From assembly GCA_934548045.1 (NCBI GenBank), contig CAKTEM010000009.1, forward strand, positions 1 to 64,000: 64,000 bases of DNA, written 5' to 3'. The notes below the pieces were generated by a model. That model made no database searches. It had not been told where the DNA came from and was given only the letters and a program-made list of their open reading frames with translations. Position numbers and translations under genes: made by a program. Below are positions 33,377 to 42,263 of the stretch, piece by piece; position 1 is the first letter of the stretch; every line of letters starts with the position of its first letter. The stretch comes from an uncultured Faecalibacterium sp. GTDB lineage: Bacteria > Bacillota > Clostridia > Oscillospirales > Ruminococcaceae.

Positions 33377-34339
33377 TTAAGAGAAGGTTACGACATCGTT
33401 CAGCGGTTTGGTACCCGGCTCCACCGAGATGGCGGTCAGCACCGGGCCTTTGCCGCGGTAGATGTTGTGGAACTTGTAATTGACCTTTGCGGTCACGACG
33501 ACCCACGCGCGCTGCTCGAGGGCCTTGTAGCCATCGAAGGAGCAAGGGAAGCCGACGAACTGGATATCCTGTACGCAGCAGGTCATGGCAAAACGGCCCG
33601 GAACAAAGCTGTTCTTGCCGGCGCGGTTGGTCTGGCAGACCTGCGCCAGAAACTTGACGGTCTTGCCGGCGTACTTCTGCGGCTCGTCCTGGCAGTCCAT
33701 ATACCAAATGCCGAAATCATCGTCCGGGATCTCAATGACCGGTGCGTTGATGTCGAACGGCAGGGGGTCAGGAATGTCATCGTAGGCAACGCTGCCGTCG
33801 GCGAATTCGTAGGCGATATCGCACTTACGGGATGCCTGACGGACCAGCTTGTGCAGCTCCTGACGTGCGGCGTCGTTGTTGACGGCCTCAGCGCGGTTGA
33901 AGACGATCAGCTCGCTGCGTGCGATCTTGTCCAGCATCAGCGCGCGCATGGAGTTGTCACGAGCATAGGTCAGTGCAGTCGTGCCGTCTGCGGTGGCGAT
34001 GCACTGGTAGACGATCCAGTTTTCGGGCAGGTTGTTTGCCAGATCCTGCAGCATCCACATGCCGTTGTACTCGATAACGACACGGCCTGCGTCGGCTTCC
34101 TTTGCCAGCTTTGCGAGGTTCTGGGGGTTCAGCTCTGCCTTGTCCTCGAGGTTGTAGAGAGTGACACCGGGGAAAGCGAATTTCTTCTGGCTGTACTCTT
34201 CTTCGCCCTCTTCGCAGACCAGCAGCAGGGTCTTGTCGCCGGAGTCAAAATTGGGGTCTTCAAAGGTCTCCTGAATGAACTTGGTCTTGCCGCTCTCGAG
34301 GAAGCCGACAAACAGGTAAACCGGGATTTCATTAGCCAT
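33377..34339 (-). CDS. P-loop GTPase (CobW-like) fused to a YcgQ/DUF1980-type C-terminus
   Basis: 320 residues. The N-terminal half has a CobW-like P-loop VGFLESGKTKF (about 11-21) and a GTPase-like core, but no CxCC motif. The C-terminal third (about 210-320), with FVPGRFAMTCCVQDIQFVGF, resembles the TIGR03943/YcgQ family, whose members pair with YcgR-type permeases. I know these as separate proteins. It lies 27 bp downstream of a His-rich CobW gene on the same strand, so both probably act in metal (zinc?) homeostasis. Domain assignment is by eye. Confidence 0.7.
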   Translation of the reverse strand: MANEIPVYLFVGFLESGKTKFIQETFEDPNFDSGDKTLLLVCEEGEEEYSQKKFAFPGVTLYNLEDKAELNPQNLAKLAKEADAGRVVIEYNGMWMLQDLANNLPENWIVYQCIATADGTTALTYARDNSMRALMLDKIARSELIVFNRAEAVNNDAARQELHKLVRQASRKCDIAYEFADGSVAYDDIPDPLPFDINAPVIEIPDDDFGIWYMDCQDEPQKYAGKTVKFLAQVCQTNRAGKNSFVPGRFAMTCCVQDIQFVGFPCSFDGYKALEQRAWVVVTAKVNYKFHNIYRGKGPVLTAISVEPGTKPLNDVVTFS

Positions 34340-34366
34340 AAATGGTTGCTCCTATCAAATGATGAA

Positions 34367-35653
34367 TCAGCAGCCGAACAGAGTGGCAATCGCCTTTTCG
34401 TCCAGCTTGGAACCGATGACGACCAGCTTGCCGCCGACATCTGCGCCGCGAGAACGGACTTCCCACTCGCCGGGAACATAGTCGAACTCCAGCCAGCCGT
34501 CTGCGCCGCCGTCAACGATGCCCTTGGAGCGCAGGATCATGCCGTAATTGCCGGTATCCAGCTCGGTGAGGGCATGTTCGATCTCAGCCTTGGAGAACTT
34601 GCGCGCGGTCTCGACGCCCCAGCTGGTGAAGACCTCGTCGGCGTCGTGATCATGATGATGGTGGTGATGGCAGCAGTGGCCGTCGTGATGATGCTCGTGT
34701 TCATCTTCATCCTCGTCATCATGGTTGTGGTGATGGTGGCAGCAATGCTCGTCGTGGTCATCATCGTCATGGCCGTGATGGTGATGATGTTCATGCTCGT
34801 CCTCATCGCCGTCTTCGTCATCATGGTCATGATGATGGCAGCAATGGCCGTCATGCTCTTCATCCTCATCGTGATGATGGTGATGCTCGTGCTCGTCTTC
34901 ATCCTCATCATCGTCGTCATCATCGTGGTGATGATGGCCGCAGCTGCAGACGCCGTTCTCATCATAATGATGGTGGTGATGCTCTTCTTCCTCGTCCTCG
35001 TGGGCGTGTTCTGCGTTGGCCTTGGCAGCCATCTCGATCAGCTCTGCCTTGAAATCGTCCTTGGTGGACATTGCCTTCAGGATCTGCTCGCCGGTCAGGG
35101 AATCCCATGCGGTCGTCACGATGGTGGCGGTGGGGTTCTTCTCGCGCAGCATTGCGACAGCGGCGGCGATCTTCTCTTCGGAAGCGTTCTGGGTGCGGCT
35201 CAGGATGATGCAGCTTGCGTGGCTGACCTGGTCGTCGTAGAACTCACCGAAGTTCTTCATATACATCTTGACCTTGTTCACGTCCGCGACGGTGACAAAG
35301 CTGTTCAGCTGAACATCCAGATGCTCAGCCACACCCTCAACGGCACGGGTCACGTCGGACAGCTTGCCGACGCCGGACGGCTCGATGACGATGCGGTCAG
35401 GGTGATACTGCTCGACGACCTGCTGCAGGGCAGCGCGGAAATCGCCGACCAGAGAGCAGCAGATGCAGCCTGCGTTCAGCTCGTTGATCTGGATGCCGGA
35501 CTCCTTCAGGAAGCCGCCGTCGATGCCGATCTCGCCGAACTCATTCTCGATCAGAACGACTTTCTGGCCTGCGAACGACTCCTTGATGAGTTTCTTGATG
35601 AGGGTCGTCTTGCCGGCACCAAGGAAGCCGGAAAAAATATCAATCTTAGTCAT
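34367..35653 (-). CDS. COG0523/CobW metal-chaperone GTPase with long His-rich insert
   Basis: 428 residues. The P-loop is GFLGAGKTTL (about 9-18), the metal motif GCICCS (CxCC) is near 62-67, and the guanine-specificity region follows. Residues about 216-342 are an insert of mostly His, Asp and Glu with repeated HHHH blocks and CGHHHH/HCCHHH units, able to hold many metal ions. The CobW C-terminal domain is at about 342-428. COG0523 proteins of this kind deliver zinc (or Ni/Co) to target enzymes, typically under metal scarcity. I found no clear Zur box upstream. Confidence 0.88.
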   Translation of the reverse strand: MTKIDIFSGFLGAGKTTLIKKLIKESFAGQKVVLIENEFGEIGIDGGFLKESGIQINELNAGCICCSLVGDFRAALQQVVEQYHPDRIVIEPSGVGKLSDVTRAVEGVAEHLDVQLNSFVTVADVNKVKMYMKNFGEFYDDQVSHASCIILSRTQNASEEKIAAAVAMLREKNPTATIVTTAWDSLTGEQILKAMSTKDDFKAELIEMAAKANAEHAHEDEEEEHHHHHYDENGVCSCGHHHHDDDDDDEDEDEHEHHHHHDEDEEHDGHCCHHHDHDDEDGDEDEHEHHHHHGHDDDDHDEHCCHHHHNHDDEDEDEHEHHHDGHCCHHHHHHDHDADEVFTSWGVETARKFSKAEIEHALTELDTGNYGMILRSKGIVDGGADGWLEFDYVPGEWEVRSRGADVGGKLVVIGSKLDEKAIATLFGC

Positions 35654-35680
35654 AATGTTGAAATGCCTCTTTCTTTTCGC

Positions 35681-35760
35681 AAAGTCCGCTCCGGACTTTT
35701 AAGCAGTCAGAGCCGCTGAGTGCTGGCTCATAGATTCCTACACTCCTATTATAACAAGGC
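35681..35760 (-). promoter_or_regulatory. leader region of the CobW gene
   Basis: The minus strand holds a TATAAT box (35745-35750) and a leader with two small hairpins (GAGCC...GGCTC near 35707-35728 and AAAGTCCG-CTC-CGGACTTT at 35681-35699). No convincing -35 box or metal operator was seen. Confidence 0.4.
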
Positions 35761-35850
35761 TGTCAATGGGATAACGCCCTTTTTCAAGAAGAATTTGTAA
35801 CTTTTTTGCGTTTTCGGCCGCTCCACGCCCCAAATTTCCACCTCCCGGAC

Positions 35851-35884
35851 ATAAAAACTCCCCCTGCCCGAGGGCAGAGGGAGG
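35851..35884 (-). terminator. terminator of the DUF5808 gene
   Basis: CTCCCTCTGCCC / GGGCAGGGGGAG stem on the minus strand followed by TTTTTAT, just past the stop at 35889. Confidence 0.88.
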
Positions 35885-35888
35885 AAAA

Positions 35889-37238
35889 TCAGGTATTCCC
35901 TTCCAGCCACGCCGCAACATCCCGTGTCTGTTCCGGGGTCTGGGCGGTGAACCAATAGGTCTTACTGCCGGTTTCGACACGGAGGAAAACAGGGGCAGTC
36001 GGGTCGAGGCAGAACTTTGCCGAACCTTCGCCGGAGACGGAGAAATCGCCCTCGAGGTAATGAGGCATCCCGACGCCAAAGACACGGGAGCTTTCGGGCA
36101 GGGTGTCGCGAAGCTCGACGTCGGTGATATCGTCGATGTCAATCACATACTTTTCTTTCGAGCCGTGCAGGGAGACAAGGGTATTCTCGCTGGTGACTTC
36201 CAAACGGGGAGGGTCAGAATCCACCATCCCAAGCACCGGCCCGATGAACAGGCAGGCGGCCAGCATGACGGCAGTGAAGATGAGATACGCTTTGCCGCCC
36301 TTGGTGGCGAGGTTGACCGTGGTTCCGATGCCGATGCGCTTTGCGACCATCGTGCGATTATCGGACGGATTGTAGTAGAGGACACCGCCCAGCCATGCGT
36401 CGTCTTCGTCTGCGATGATGTCCGCACCATCGGTCAGATGTTCCTGCGCATGGCGGAGAGAAAGTTCCATCCAGAGGGAGCCAATCAGAATTACCACAGT
36501 CAATACCAGAACAACGACCATGTAGAATCCGGAATTCTGGAACAGATACATGCAGAGGTTCAAAATGGCACAGGTCCAGAGACTGAACCGCCAGAACCGA
36601 TCCCAATAGAGCCGCCGCACCCGAACGAGAGTCTGATTGCGGTCGGAGTCGCTGGTGATCATGTCGGCCCGGCGGCGGAACAGCCAGCGGCCGCAGGCCC
36701 AGAGCAGGATCAGCGAAGCGGCATCTGCCAGACAGACCCAGCGCATCGCGGACGGCTGACCGGGCATCAGGGCCGGGATAAGGCAGACCGCCAGCGGAAG
36801 AACCAACGTCCAGAGCCCAATGGGCTTCGGGAGCGAAAATTCCGAAGCGGAAGTATCGACGATGCGCCGGGAAGGTGTGACCGGATAGTTCTTCTCTTTT
36901 TTCAGAGCTTTCAGTTTCCGGTTTGCCTTGAGATAGGGCAGATAAGGCAGGATCAGAATCGCGATGAGCCAGACCATCCAGAGCGTCAGAGAAATTGAGA
37001 AATTCTGGATGAAAAAGATCGGGATACTGACGAGGATCAGCAAAATGCAGAGGAAATTCAACTGCTTTTTAAAGGTCTGCACGGTCTGTGCAACTTCCGG
37101 CAGGGCGTCGACTTCCTCGGGCAGAGTGACACCCAGCAGAAGCCCTTTCTGGTGCCGGGTCTGATTGCGCAGTTCGGCGTAGGAGAGGAGCAGACAGCCG
37201 TAAAAACAGACGGCCATGATAAGGTTGAACAGGAACAT
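35889..37238 (-). CDS. polytopic membrane protein with DUF5808 domain
   Basis: 449 residues with about nine hydrophobic segments. The stretch WLGGVLYYNPSDNRTMVAKR (about 278-297), followed by IGTTVNLATKGG, is the DUF5808 signature. The C-terminal 110 residues look like a soluble PH-like domain. Such proteins usually sit with GntR/YtrA regulators and are linked to envelope stress, but no activity is proven. Here the start lies 3 bp after the GntR gene stop and its RBS (GGAGGG) is inside that gene, so they are coupled. Confidence 0.8.
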   Translation of the reverse strand: MFLFNLIMAVCFYGCLLLSYAELRNQTRHQKGLLLGVTLPEEVDALPEVAQTVQTFKKQLNFLCILLILVSIPIFFIQNFSISLTLWMVWLIAILILPYLPYLKANRKLKALKKEKNYPVTPSRRIVDTSASEFSLPKPIGLWTLVLPLAVCLIPALMPGQPSAMRWVCLADAASLILLWACGRWLFRRRADMITSDSDRNQTLVRVRRLYWDRFWRFSLWTCAILNLCMYLFQNSGFYMVVVLVLTVVILIGSLWMELSLRHAQEHLTDGADIIADEDDAWLGGVLYYNPSDNRTMVAKRIGIGTTVNLATKGGKAYLIFTAVMLAACLFIGPVLGMVDSDPPRLEVTSENTLVSLHGSKEKYVIDIDDITDVELRDTLPESSRVFGVGMPHYLEGDFSVSGEGSAKFCLDPTAPVFLRVETGSKTYWFTAQTPEQTRDVAAWLEGNT

Positions 37239-37240
37239 CG

Positions 37241-37621
37241 TTATCCCTCCATTTCAGAGAACGCGGCTTTGCACTGAACAAGAAATTCCTCCTGTGAAAG
37301 TCCGGCGGCTTTCGCCTCGCCTGCCAGCAATCGCAGCTGCGCGAGCTGCTGGGCAGACAGGTGCTTCCCTCCCGGCGGCTCACAGACGACCGCACCGTTC
37401 CGGCGGTCGGTGACGAGATAGCCCTCGCTCTTGAGCAGCTGATAGGCTTTGCTGACGGTCATCACGTTGACACCAGCATCCTCGGCAAAGGCTCGGGTCG
37501 TCGGCAGATGTTCGCCGGGCAGGAGCTGGCCGTTCGCGACGGCAAGCACGACCTGATCCCGGATCTGTTTGTAAATGGGGATGTCACTTTGAAAGTCCAA
37601 GTGGAAGAGCATTGGCTTCAC
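37241..37621 (-). CDS. GntR/YtrA-family repressor
   Basis: 126 residues. The N-terminal winged helix is typical of the YtrA subfamily: DIPIYKQIRDQVVLAVANG, LLPGEHLPTTRAFAEDAGVN and TVSKAYQLLKSEGY. The short C-terminal dimerisation helix pair fits too. The palindrome over its own promoter suggests autorepression of this gene and the downstream membrane protein. RBS GAGGTG. Confidence 0.9.
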   Translation of the reverse strand: MKPMLFHLDFQSDIPIYKQIRDQVVLAVANGQLLPGEHLPTTRAFAEDAGVNVMTVSKAYQLLKSEGYLVTDRRNGAVVCEPPGGKHLSAQQLAQLRLLAGEAKAAGLSQEEFLVQCKAAFSEMEG

Positions 37622-37628
37622 CTCTTTA

Positions 37629-37668
37629 TTGTATTATCTATACTAATACAAACAATACAAAATGTCAA
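37629..37668 (-). promoter_or_regulatory. promoter and palindromic operator of the gntR pair
   Basis: Minus-strand TTGACA (37663-37668), 17 bp, TAGTAT (37640-37645). An inverted repeat TTGTATTA (37629-37636) / TAATACAA (37644-37651) with perfect 8-bp arms covers the -10 box. Confidence 0.82.
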
Positions 37669-37681
37669 GGCAGTTTGCCGA

Positions 37682-37710
37682 TTGAATTCTTCGGGCAAGG
37701 ATGCTACAAT
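37682..37710 (+). promoter_or_regulatory. promoter of the Xaa-Pro aminopeptidase gene
   Basis: TTGAAT (37682-37687), 17 bp, TACAAT (37705-37710). It faces away from the gntR promoter, with about 15 bp between the two -35 boxes. Confidence 0.7.
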
Positions 37711-37773
37711 AAGGTACAGCAAACCACCGCCGCCGGACGTTTTTCCGGTAGAATAAGAAAGAAGGTTCGTCTC

Positions 37774-39573
37774 ATGAGCATGAACACTGTCAATGAACGC
37801 ATCGCCGCTCTGCGCGCCGCAATGGAGGCACAGGGCTGCGCCGCCTATATCATCCCGACCGGTGACCCACATTCCAGCGAGTACCTGCCGACCCACTACA
37901 ACTCCCGTGAGTATTTCTCCGGCTTCACCGGCGAGAACTCCAACCTCGTTGTGACCCGTACCGGCAGCGCACTGTGGGCGGATGGCCGCTTCTTCGTGCA
38001 GGCTGAAAAGCAGCTGGCTGGCACTGAAATTGAACTGCAGAAGATGGGCGAGCCGGGCGTTCCGACCGTCGAGGAATACTGCGCAAATGCTCTGAACGAG
38101 GGCGAGGCTCTGGGCCTGTGCGGTTTCACCGCCGCCTGCGGTCTGGTGCGCAGCCTGCAGAAGGCTCTGGACGCAAAGCACTGCGCCATCAAGACCCTGC
38201 ATCTGGAAGATGAGCTGTGGACCGAGGGCCGCCCGGAGCTGCCTGCAACTCCGGCTTGGATCCTGAGCAAAGAGTACGCAGGCTTCTCCCCGGCAGAGAA
38301 GCTGGATCAGCTCCGCACAAAGCTGAAGGAGCTGGGCTGCACCGCACAGTTCGTCGGCAAGCTGGACAATCTGGCATGGCTGCTGAACCTGCGCGCAATG
38401 GACATCCACTGCACTCCGTATGCTCTGGCGTTCTGCTATGTCACCCCCGACAAGGCAACGCTGTTTATCAACACCGCCCGTGTCAAACCTGAGGCAGCCG
38501 CAGAGCTGAAGGAAAACGGCGTCGAGCTGGCCGAGTACGATGATGTCGTCAAATATATGGCCGCTGTCACCGAGCCGCAGACTGTTCTGGTCGATCCGGC
38601 AAGCGTCAACTACGAGGTCTACAAGACCCTCGCTGAGAATACCGCTCTGACCGTCAAGGACGAGGCTGACCCTCTGCTGCCGATGAAGGGCGTCAAGAAC
38701 GAGGTCGAGCTGGCACACATCCGTGAAGCACACATCCGCGACGGCGTCGCGATGGTTCGCTTCGAGAAGGAGCTGGAAGAGCGGATGGCTGCCGGTGAAG
38801 AGCTGACTGAGCTGACCGTCGACGAGATCCTGCACAAGTACCGCAGCGCACAGGACAAGTTCATCGTCGAGAGCTTCAACACCATCGCTGCTTACGGCCC
38901 GAACGCCGCCATGATGCACTACCATGCGACCGAAGCCGACCACGCAAAGCTGGAGCGCAAGGGCTTCCTGCTGGTGGACAGCGGCGCGACCTATATGGAC
39001 GGCACTACCGATATCACCCGTACCTATCCGCTGGGCGAGCTGACCGAGGACGAAAAGCTGTTCTACACCTGGACGCTGCAGTGCCATATCGACATCGCAA
39101 AGGCGGTCTGGCTGAACTACTGCGACGGCCACATGCTGGATACCATCGCCCGTGAACCGCTGTGGCAGCACCTCATCAACTACCGCTGCGGCACCGGCCA
39201 CAGCGTCAGCTTCGTCGGCAATGTCCACGAAGGCCCTCACGCCCTGAACGGCCGCAACACGGTCGTCTTCAAGCCGGGCATGATCATCACCGATGAGCCG
39301 GGCGTCTACGAAGGCGGCGTGGTCGGCATCCGCATCGAGAACGAGCTGGAGTGCTACCACAAAGCGACCAACCAGTATGGCGAGTTCCTGGCCTTCAAGC
39401 CGGTGATGTATGTTCCCATCGACACCTCTCCCATCGTTCCGGGCATCCTGACCCGTGACGAGCTGGATTGGCTGAACAACTACCATCGTCAGGTCTTCGA
39501 GAAGCTGGCACCCCGTCTGAACGACGAGGAGCGCGATTGGCTGGCAAAGAAGTGCGCTGCCATCGGAGCTTAA
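37774..39573 (+). CDS. pepP: Xaa-Pro aminopeptidase P (M24B)
   Basis: 599 residues from ATG 37774 (RBS AAGAAGG), the long three-domain form. Two creatinase-like N-terminal domains (about 1-310) precede the M24 domain. Metal ligands are visible in DSGATYMDGTTDITRTYPLG (two Asp), GTGHSVSFVGNVHEGPH (His), TDEPGVYEGG (Glu) and RIENELE (Glu). It removes N-terminal residues before proline in the cytoplasm. Codon use is strongly biased to the preferred set, suggesting high expression. Confidence 0.93.
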   Translation: MSMNTVNERIAALRAAMEAQGCAAYIIPTGDPHSSEYLPTHYNSREYFSGFTGENSNLVVTRTGSALWADGRFFVQAEKQLAGTEIELQKMGEPGVPTVEEYCANALNEGEALGLCGFTAACGLVRSLQKALDAKHCAIKTLHLEDELWTEGRPELPATPAWILSKEYAGFSPAEKLDQLRTKLKELGCTAQFVGKLDNLAWLLNLRAMDIHCTPYALAFCYVTPDKATLFINTARVKPEAAAELKENGVELAEYDDVVKYMAAVTEPQTVLVDPASVNYEVYKTLAENTALTVKDEADPLLPMKGVKNEVELAHIREAHIRDGVAMVRFEKELEERMAAGEELTELTVDEILHKYRSAQDKFIVESFNTIAAYGPNAAMMHYHATEADHAKLERKGFLLVDSGATYMDGTTDITRTYPLGELTEDEKLFYTWTLQCHIDIAKAVWLNYCDGHMLDTIAREPLWQHLINYRCGTGHSVSFVGNVHEGPHALNGRNTVVFKPGMIITDEPGVYEGGVVGIRIENELECYHKATNQYGEFLAFKPVMYVPIDTSPIVPGILTRDELDWLNNYHRQVFEKLAPRLNDEERDWLAKKCAAIGA

Positions 39574-39590
39574 ACTAAGAATCCAAACAC

Positions 39591-39620
39591 AAAAGGGCTG
39601 CCGCAGTGCGGCAGCCCTTT
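39591..39620. terminator. bidirectional terminator, pepP / glycosyltransferase
   Basis: AAAGGGCTGCCGC / GCGGCAGCCCTTT with a 3-nt loop between convergent genes. Confidence 0.9.
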
Positions 39621-39627
39621 GCTTGTA

Positions 39628-40575
39628 TCAGGTTTCCAGATGATGTTCTTTCCAGTAGGCTTTTGCCTCGTCGATGAACTTCTTGAACGGGCCGGACGGA
39701 TAGGTGCTTTCGGCGATGTCCACAAGGAACTTGTAGAGCTGAGGCCGCACCTCCTCGTACATCCCGAGCCGGGTGTAGAGGTCTTTGTAGTAACGGAACA
39801 CCTGCAACTTGTTCTGTACGATGGTCGCCGGGTTGATCTGGGTGTGGCAGATGCTCTGGGGGTTCTGCACGTAGTAATAACCCGGCTTGTCGATGGATGC
39901 GAACACCTCGGCGTACTGGATATACTGCATGTTGAAGACAAGATCTTCCGCCCAGCGGACTTCACTGGTAAACTGGATGTCGTTCCCGACCAGTAAAATG
40001 CGGCGGTAGAGCTTGTTCCAGAGGACGCTGTAAAAATAGGATGCCGGTTTGTCCATCAGACGGAGGGCGAAGGTGTCCTTGTCCATGACGCCGGTCGGCA
40101 GAAAGCCGTAAGTCCGAATTTCGGGCTGCTTTTCCTCCGGCTCGATGCCCAGCTTTTCCTGCAGCTTCTCGATGGCCTGACCGGGCTTTGTTGCTTCCGG
40201 CGTGATGACCATCTTGTAGGGCGCGATGACGAAATCGGCATGGGAAGCTTCGGCAGCGGTGACAAGATTTTCGGTGTAGTCCGGGTCGATATAGTCATCG
40301 CTGTCGACGAACTGGATATACTCGCCGGTCGCCAGACGCAGGCCGAGGTTCCGGGTGTCCGACACGCCGGAATTGGCCTTGTCCACCAGTAAGATGCGAG
40401 AATCTTTCTTCTGGTATTCCTCGCAGACGGGCAGGCTGTTGTCCTTGGAACCATCATTCAGGATGATGATCTCGAGATTTTTATAAGTCTGTGCGCAGAT
40501 GCTTTCGATGCACCGGGCCAGATGGTTCTGGGCGTTGTACACGGGCAGGATGATGCTGACAAGCGGCTGATCCAT
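39628..40575 (-). CDS. family 2 glycosyltransferase
   Basis: 315 residues with a GT-A fold N-terminal half: VSIILPVYNAQNHLARCIES, ILNDGSKDN, SDTRNLGLRLATGEYIQFVD and the metal-binding DSDD (about 93-96). It probably adds a sugar to a surface polysaccharide or teichoic-type polymer. There are no transmembrane segments and no polysaccharide cluster around it. RBS AAGGAG. Donor and acceptor are not deducible. Confidence 0.88.
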   Translation of the reverse strand: MDQPLVSIILPVYNAQNHLARCIESICAQTYKNLEIIILNDGSKDNSLPVCEEYQKKDSRILLVDKANSGVSDTRNLGLRLATGEYIQFVDSDDYIDPDYTENLVTAAEASHADFVIAPYKMVITPEATKPGQAIEKLQEKLGIEPEEKQPEIRTYGFLPTGVMDKDTFALRLMDKPASYFYSVLWNKLYRRILLVGNDIQFTSEVRWAEDLVFNMQYIQYAEVFASIDKPGYYYVQNPQSICHTQINPATIVQNKLQVFRYYKDLYTRLGMYEEVRPQLYKFLVDIAESTYPSGPFKKFIDEAKAYWKEHHLET

Positions 40576-40682
40576 GGCGGCGTCTCCTTTTTCGCTGTTC
40601 TGAGCGTTTTTCTGTTATGATACTCTTGCCGGACGCAAAAATCAAGCATTTTGACGGCACGCCCAAAGGAGGGCTTTACGGA

Positions 40683-41414
40683 ATGATTTTTCATATTGCG
40701 GTATGCACGCCGGATACCCTGCTGTTCAGCCGGATACAGCGGCAGTGCATAGAATATTACTCCCGACGGGCGGATGCCTGCATCGTGGTCCGGGTGGACG
40801 GCCCGGCGGCTCTGCTGGAACAGGACGCCGCCGGGGAACGGTACGAGCTGTACCTCATCGAGCTGACAAATGAGGCCGCACCGCTCGGTCTGCGTGCCGC
40901 CGGCGCATTGCGGAGCTGCGGCTGCCGCGCACCACTGGCATTTCTGGCCCGGACGCCGGCCTACGCCTACAATGCCTACCGGGTGGACGCCATGCAGTAT
41001 CTGCTCCTCCCGTTCCGGGCGGAACAGCTGTTTTCCCTGCTTGACCGCGCCACCGAACCCGAGTATGGCCCGGTGGTTCCAGTGACGACGGCAGACGGCC
41101 TGCGCGCCCTTCCCTTCGCCGATATCGAATATCTCGAGTGTACCCACCACATCGTGCATTTCCACCTGAGCAGCGGCGAGGACGTGGCTTCTCTTTCCCT
41201 CCGGGTGCCGTTTTCCGAAGTGGCAAAACCCCTTCTGGCCGATGAACGCTTCGTGCAGCCCCACCGCTCCTATGTCGTCAATCTGGCGGCGGCACAGCAG
41301 CTGACCGCCGGGGAGTTCCGGATGCGCAGCGGCGCGAGAGTTCCCATCCCACGCGGCAGAGAAGCCGCCGCACGCGCCGCGTTCCGCGCGTGGCTGGAAC
41401 AGCATAGTAAATAG
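40683..41414 (+). CDS. LytTR response-regulator-like protein with degenerate receiver
   Basis: 243 residues from ATG 40683 (RBS AAAGGAGG 7 bp upstream). Residues 1-120 have receiver-like secondary structure, but the acidic pair after strand 1 is replaced (IAVCTPDT) and the phospho-Asp position reads LIELT. Normal phosphorylation is therefore unlikely. Residues about 135-243 are a LytTR DNA-binding domain (FADIEYLECTHHIVHFHL, RFVQPHRSYVVNL). No histidine kinase gene adjoins. It may respond to protein partners or be constitutive. Confidence 0.82.
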   Translation: MIFHIAVCTPDTLLFSRIQRQCIEYYSRRADACIVVRVDGPAALLEQDAAGERYELYLIELTNEAAPLGLRAAGALRSCGCRAPLAFLARTPAYAYNAYRVDAMQYLLLPFRAEQLFSLLDRATEPEYGPVVPVTTADGLRALPFADIEYLECTHHIVHFHLSSGEDVASLSLRVPFSEVAKPLLADERFVQPHRSYVVNLAAAQQLTAGEFRMRSGARVPIPRGREAAARAAFRAWLEQHSK

Positions 41415-41468
41415 TAAAAGACAGCGAGACGCCGCCGGATGCCCGGCGGCGTCTCGCTGTCTTTTACT
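41413..41468. terminator. 26-bp perfect hairpin shared by two convergent genes
   Basis: The 26-bp arms (41413-41438 and 41443-41468) are exact reverse complements with a 4-nt loop ATGC. The hairpin overlaps the stop codons of both the LytTR gene and the HAD gene and ends in TTTTA on both strands. Confidence 0.95.
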
Positions 41469-42117
41469 AAATCTTCTCCCAGTCCAGCTGCCGCCAGTCG
41501 GTCACGAACTGGTCGCTGATCTGGCGCAGTTCCGACTCGTCAGCACGACTGCACCAGTCGGCGATGGTGAGCAGGTGGAACCCGGCGGCGTGGGCGGTAC
41601 GGGCGGAATAAACCGCGTCCTCGCAGACGGCGCAGGCGGCCGGGTCGTCACCGCCCAAGCGGTGCAACGCCTCAAAAAAGACGTCGGGCGTGTGCTTGCT
41701 CTTGGCACCCTGCGCCGTGATGTAAAATTCGAAATAGTCCGCGATGCCCAGCCGGGTCAGAACGGTGCGGCACTGCTCCTCCCATGTGTTCGAGCAGATG
41801 CAGCAGCGCGCACCCTCGGCGCGGAGATGCTCGAGCAGCTCCCGGACGCCGGGCTTTAAATCGACCTGCTCATACAGCTGATTGACGACCTCGCGCAGGG
41901 CGGTGACATAGCTCGTCTCGTCCAGCGGAAGCTGATAGTTCGTGATGAGATATTTCGCGCTTTCTCGCAGGCCGAGTGGGAGTAAAATATCATGGAGATG
42001 CGGCTCGGGCGTCTTGCCGAACCGTTCCAGCAGGGCCAGCGGCGCGTTTTCCCACACCGTCACCATGCTGTCGGTCAGGGTGCCGTCCATATCAAAGATC
42101 CATTGCTTGCAGTGCAT
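41467..42117 (-). CDS. HAD-family phosphatase (phosphoglycolate phosphatase / beta-PGM-like)
   Basis: 216 residues. Motif I is FDMDGTLTDS (about 9-18, two catalytic Asp), motif II lies around CICSNTWEE (about 105-113) and motif III/IV includes CAVCEDAVYSARTAHAAGF (about 163-181). An alpha-helical cap between motifs I and II makes it subfamily IA. The substrate is a small phosphorylated metabolite, not determinable. RBS GGAGG. Confidence 0.88.
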   Translation of the reverse strand: MHCKQWIFDMDGTLTDSMVTVWENAPLALLERFGKTPEPHLHDILLPLGLRESAKYLITNYQLPLDETSYVTALREVVNQLYEQVDLKPGVRELLEHLRAEGARCCICSNTWEEQCRTVLTRLGIADYFEFYITAQGAKSKHTPDVFFEALHRLGGDDPAACAVCEDAVYSARTAHAAGFHLLTIADWCSRADESELRQISDQFVTDWRQLDWEKI

Positions 42118-42263
42118 GGGGTGCCTCCTGTCGTGACTTCTGTAATAGCACTAAAATTATACCATGTTTTTTGTTACAAAAACAGGGAGAAATTTTCCCG
42201 GAAATATGCTATACTCTTGAAAAAACCGGTTTGTTTCAGAACCGGCTCCGGGAGGCGGCACAG

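Noticed and set aside
34640..35000. Short tandem-repeat-like tract of CAT/GTG-type triplets, which at first looks like a satellite or CRISPR-like array
   Set aside because: It is the coding sequence of the His/Asp/Glu-rich insert of the CobW protein. The units are irregular and there are no conserved repeats with unique spacers.
35838..35884. CTCCCCCTGCCC...GGGCAGAGGGAG considered as another copy of the two-hairpin repeat
   Set aside because: It lacks the second hairpin and the GACTGAG tail, and it sits right after a stop with a T run, so it is a plain terminator.
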